DNA from: Neisseriaceae bacterium
GTDB lineage: Bacteria; Pseudomonadota; Gammaproteobacteria; Burkholderiales; UBA11063
DNA length: 6,738 bases
Reading direction: 5' to 3'
Assembly (NCBI GenBank): GCA_947470205.1
Contig: CANISK010000083.1
Span: 1-6,738 of the forward strand
The position numbers and the translations under genes are program-made. Positions 5,768 to 6,738 of the stretch are shown here, piece by piece (position 1 is the first letter of the stretch; each line of letters starts with the position of its first letter). The notes below the pieces were generated by a model. It saw only the letters and a program-made list of their open reading frames with translations. It searched no databases and was not told the DNA's origin.

Positions 5768-5777
5768 TATACGTATA
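5768..5777. promoter_or_regulatory. Perfect 10-bp palindrome in the accD leader
   Basis: TATACGTATA is a perfect palindrome lying between the predicted accD -10 box and its ribosome-binding site. It could be part of an operator, but it is short and in AT-rich DNA, so chance is a real alternative. Confidence 0.2.
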
Positions 5778-5793
5778 ATTGTTTTAATGAGAT

Positions 5794-5802
5794 ATTATAG
5801 CA
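5794..5802 (-). promoter_or_regulatory. Extended -10 promoter of accD-asd
   Basis: The minus strand carries TGCTATAAT, a consensus -10 hexamer with the TG extension. No convincing -35 sits 16-18 bases upstream, as is common for extended -10 promoters. Transcription would start near 5787 and give a leader of about 40 bases before the TTG of accD. Confidence 0.5.
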
Positions 5803-5906
5803 CTAAGCTGTAAACCATTGTATAAAATTGAAAGCAATTCCTTTATTGTTATTGATAAATATTTACCACATATTGCATAAAATAAAATGGGCGAAATTGA
5901 ATAAAC

Positions 5907-5979
5907 TTTCTTCAGAATCTTTTTTAACAAACATATGAGCTGAAGAAAATTTCTTCAGAATCTTTTTTTACAAACATAT
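5907..5979 (+). repeat. 30-bp direct repeat (two copies, 43-bp period) upstream of the unknown ORF
   Basis: Copies at 5907-5936 and 5950-5979 agree at 29 of 30 bases: TTTCTTCAGAATC, a T-run, then ACAAACATAT. The start-to-start distance of 43 bp is about four helical turns, so both would face the same side of the DNA. The inverse of TTTCTTCAG is found once more at 5940-5948, giving three copies of that nonamer. A -10-like TATACT (5979-5984) follows directly, about 40 bases before the ATG at 6022. This suggests a paired regulator-binding region for the rightward gene; the regulator is unknown. Confidence 0.6.
5940..5958. promoter_or_regulatory. 19-bp palindrome within the repeat region
   Basis: CTGAAGAAA (5940-5948) and TTTCTTCAG (5950-5958) are perfect inverted repeats around a single base, followed by AATC and seven T. 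On the plus strand this resembles a weak intrinsic terminator, but no gene is read rightward into it, and the first direct-repeat copy has the same T-run without the palindrome. A dimeric regulator operator is the better reading. Confidence 0.45.
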
Positions 5980-6021
5980 ATACTTAAGTTCTACATAAAA
6001 ATATTGTACAAGGTTAATAAA

Positions 6022-6738
6022 ATGCACTATTTGTTTCCTCTAGGTGGGGTGTTCAAAAAACCACCACAACAGACACAACAAGAGAAACCACCTAAGCAAA
6101 ATTTAAATGCTCAGGCTTCTGATATTCCTGAACGGTGCTATACAGAGACATCTTTGCGGGAAGATCTAATGGAATATGGCAACGATACAGAAGTATTATT
6201 TAAAAAAGTTCAAGTGGTGAAAAATGCGATTGATGTTTATAGGGCATATTTAAACATCGCGAGCGAGATTAAAAATAAAATAGATAATCAATGTATAAAA
6301 CTAATAAATAAATGTATATTTAATGGGCAAGATGCAGAAGAGTTAAAAGATAAAATCGATAAATTTTATAATCTCTCTAATACATATCAAAGTGTAGACA
6401 CAACTATAACAAACGAATTGGTGAGTGTATATGAGAGCATCATGAAAAAATCCACAAAATATGCTGTTATAATTACAAATGATGAAGTTAGTGAATTAAG
6501 TAAGACATTAGAAGATATCTTAAAAAAGTTAGATGATGCAAACTTCAATCAACAAAATAATATGCAAAAAACATTCAATGAAATGAACATCGTTGAATCG
6601 TGTAAAACAAAAGTTGAAGCAACAGATGAACAACGCTTAAACCTAATAAAATCACCAGCGTCTGCATATTCAAAGCTCAAACAAGACCTAAATTTATCAT
6701 ACGAAGACATCAAAAAGAAGCTCACTACACACCTTAAA
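6022..6738 (+). CDS. Unrecognised Gln/Lys-rich, mainly helical protein (3' end outside window)
   Basis: An open frame of 239 codons without a stop runs from the ATG at 6022 to the window edge, so the protein is at least 239 residues. AAGG lies eight bases before the ATG. Residues 12-30 are rich in Pro, Gln and Lys (KKPPQQTQQEKPPKQ), as in a flexible linker. From about 42 onward the sequence is charged and likely helical, with heptad-like Leu/Ile spacing, for example at 102-118 (QDAEELKDKIDKFYNLS) and 153-172 (DEVSELSKTLEDILKKL). Cys occurs at 39, 91, 98 and 194. There is no signal peptide, transmembrane stretch or catalytic motif. It is read away from accD across a 270-bp control region bearing direct repeats. 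I recognise no family. A cytoplasmic structural or secreted effector-type protein would fit, but nothing proves either. Confidence 0.75.
   Translation, partial: MHYLFPLGGVFKKPPQQTQQEKPPKQNLNAQASDIPERCYTETSLREDLMEYGNDTEVLFKKVQVVKNAIDVYRAYLNIASEIKNKIDNQCIKLINKCIFNGQDAEELKDKIDKFYNLSNTYQSVDTTITNELVSVYESIMKKSTKYAVIITNDEVSELSKTLEDILKKLDDANFNQQNNMQKTFNEMNIVESCKTKVEATDEQRLNLIKSPASAYSKLKQDLNLSYEDIKKKLTTHLK

Noticed and set aside
1..6738. CRISPR array, tRNA or rRNA genes, toxin-antitoxin or phage-defence genes
   Set aside because: No regularly spaced repeat array, tRNA-like cloverleaf, rRNA sequence or paired small ORFs of such type were seen on either strand.

Overview
This is an AT-rich window whose two recognisable housekeeping genes (accD and a gamma-type asd) point to a low-GC gammaproteobacterium. 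The transposase remnant, duplicated gene end, frameshifted exported gene and many palindromic repeats suggest a host-associated or reductively evolving lineage (Legionellales/Francisella-like in character). The genus cannot be fixed from the sequence.

Layout. Positions 1-134 hold a promoter-like region and a strong stem-loop that covers the ribosome-binding site of the first gene. 135-1253 (+) encodes a lipid-anchored periplasmic adaptor (membrane fusion protein) of an RND-type efflux system, with no pump gene beside it. 1257-1438 holds two adjoining palindromic, MITE-like elements that share a CTCTTCGTCTTT motif. 1474-2556 (+) is a GT-B, family-4-like glycosyltransferase that starts almost directly after these elements. 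2529-2648 (-) is a second copy of the last ~36 codons of asd, fused to a decayed ISAzo13/IS630-like transposase piece (2649-2888). 2904-3035 holds an inverted copy of the extreme end of asd, a GC-rich repeat half-site and a 14-bp inverted repeat. 3083-3693 (-) is a small exported protein gene broken by one frameshift. 3741-4874 (-) is asd and 4879-5748 (-) is accD, four bases apart and very likely one transcription unit read leftward. 5749-6021 is a divergent control region with a 30-bp direct repeat, and 6022-6738 (+) is an unrecognised, Gln/Lys-rich, mostly helical protein that runs off the window and has no stop.

Function. accD and asd supply the carboxyltransferase beta subunit for fatty acid synthesis and the second enzyme of the aspartate pathway (lysine/diaminopimelate, threonine, methionine). 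The adaptor and glycosyltransferase act on the envelope, but nothing here ties them into one pathway.

The most informative structure is the region 2520-3760. The partial asd copy differs from the intact gene at ten positions within 36 codons, all synonymous. Its missing 3' tip lies in the opposite orientation about 400 bp away, which points to a displaced functional asd allele later rearranged by a small inversion. I found no clear evidence of an undescribed multi-gene system. The best candidates for novelty are the unrecognised partial ORF with its repeat-bearing promoter region and the rearranged asd relic.
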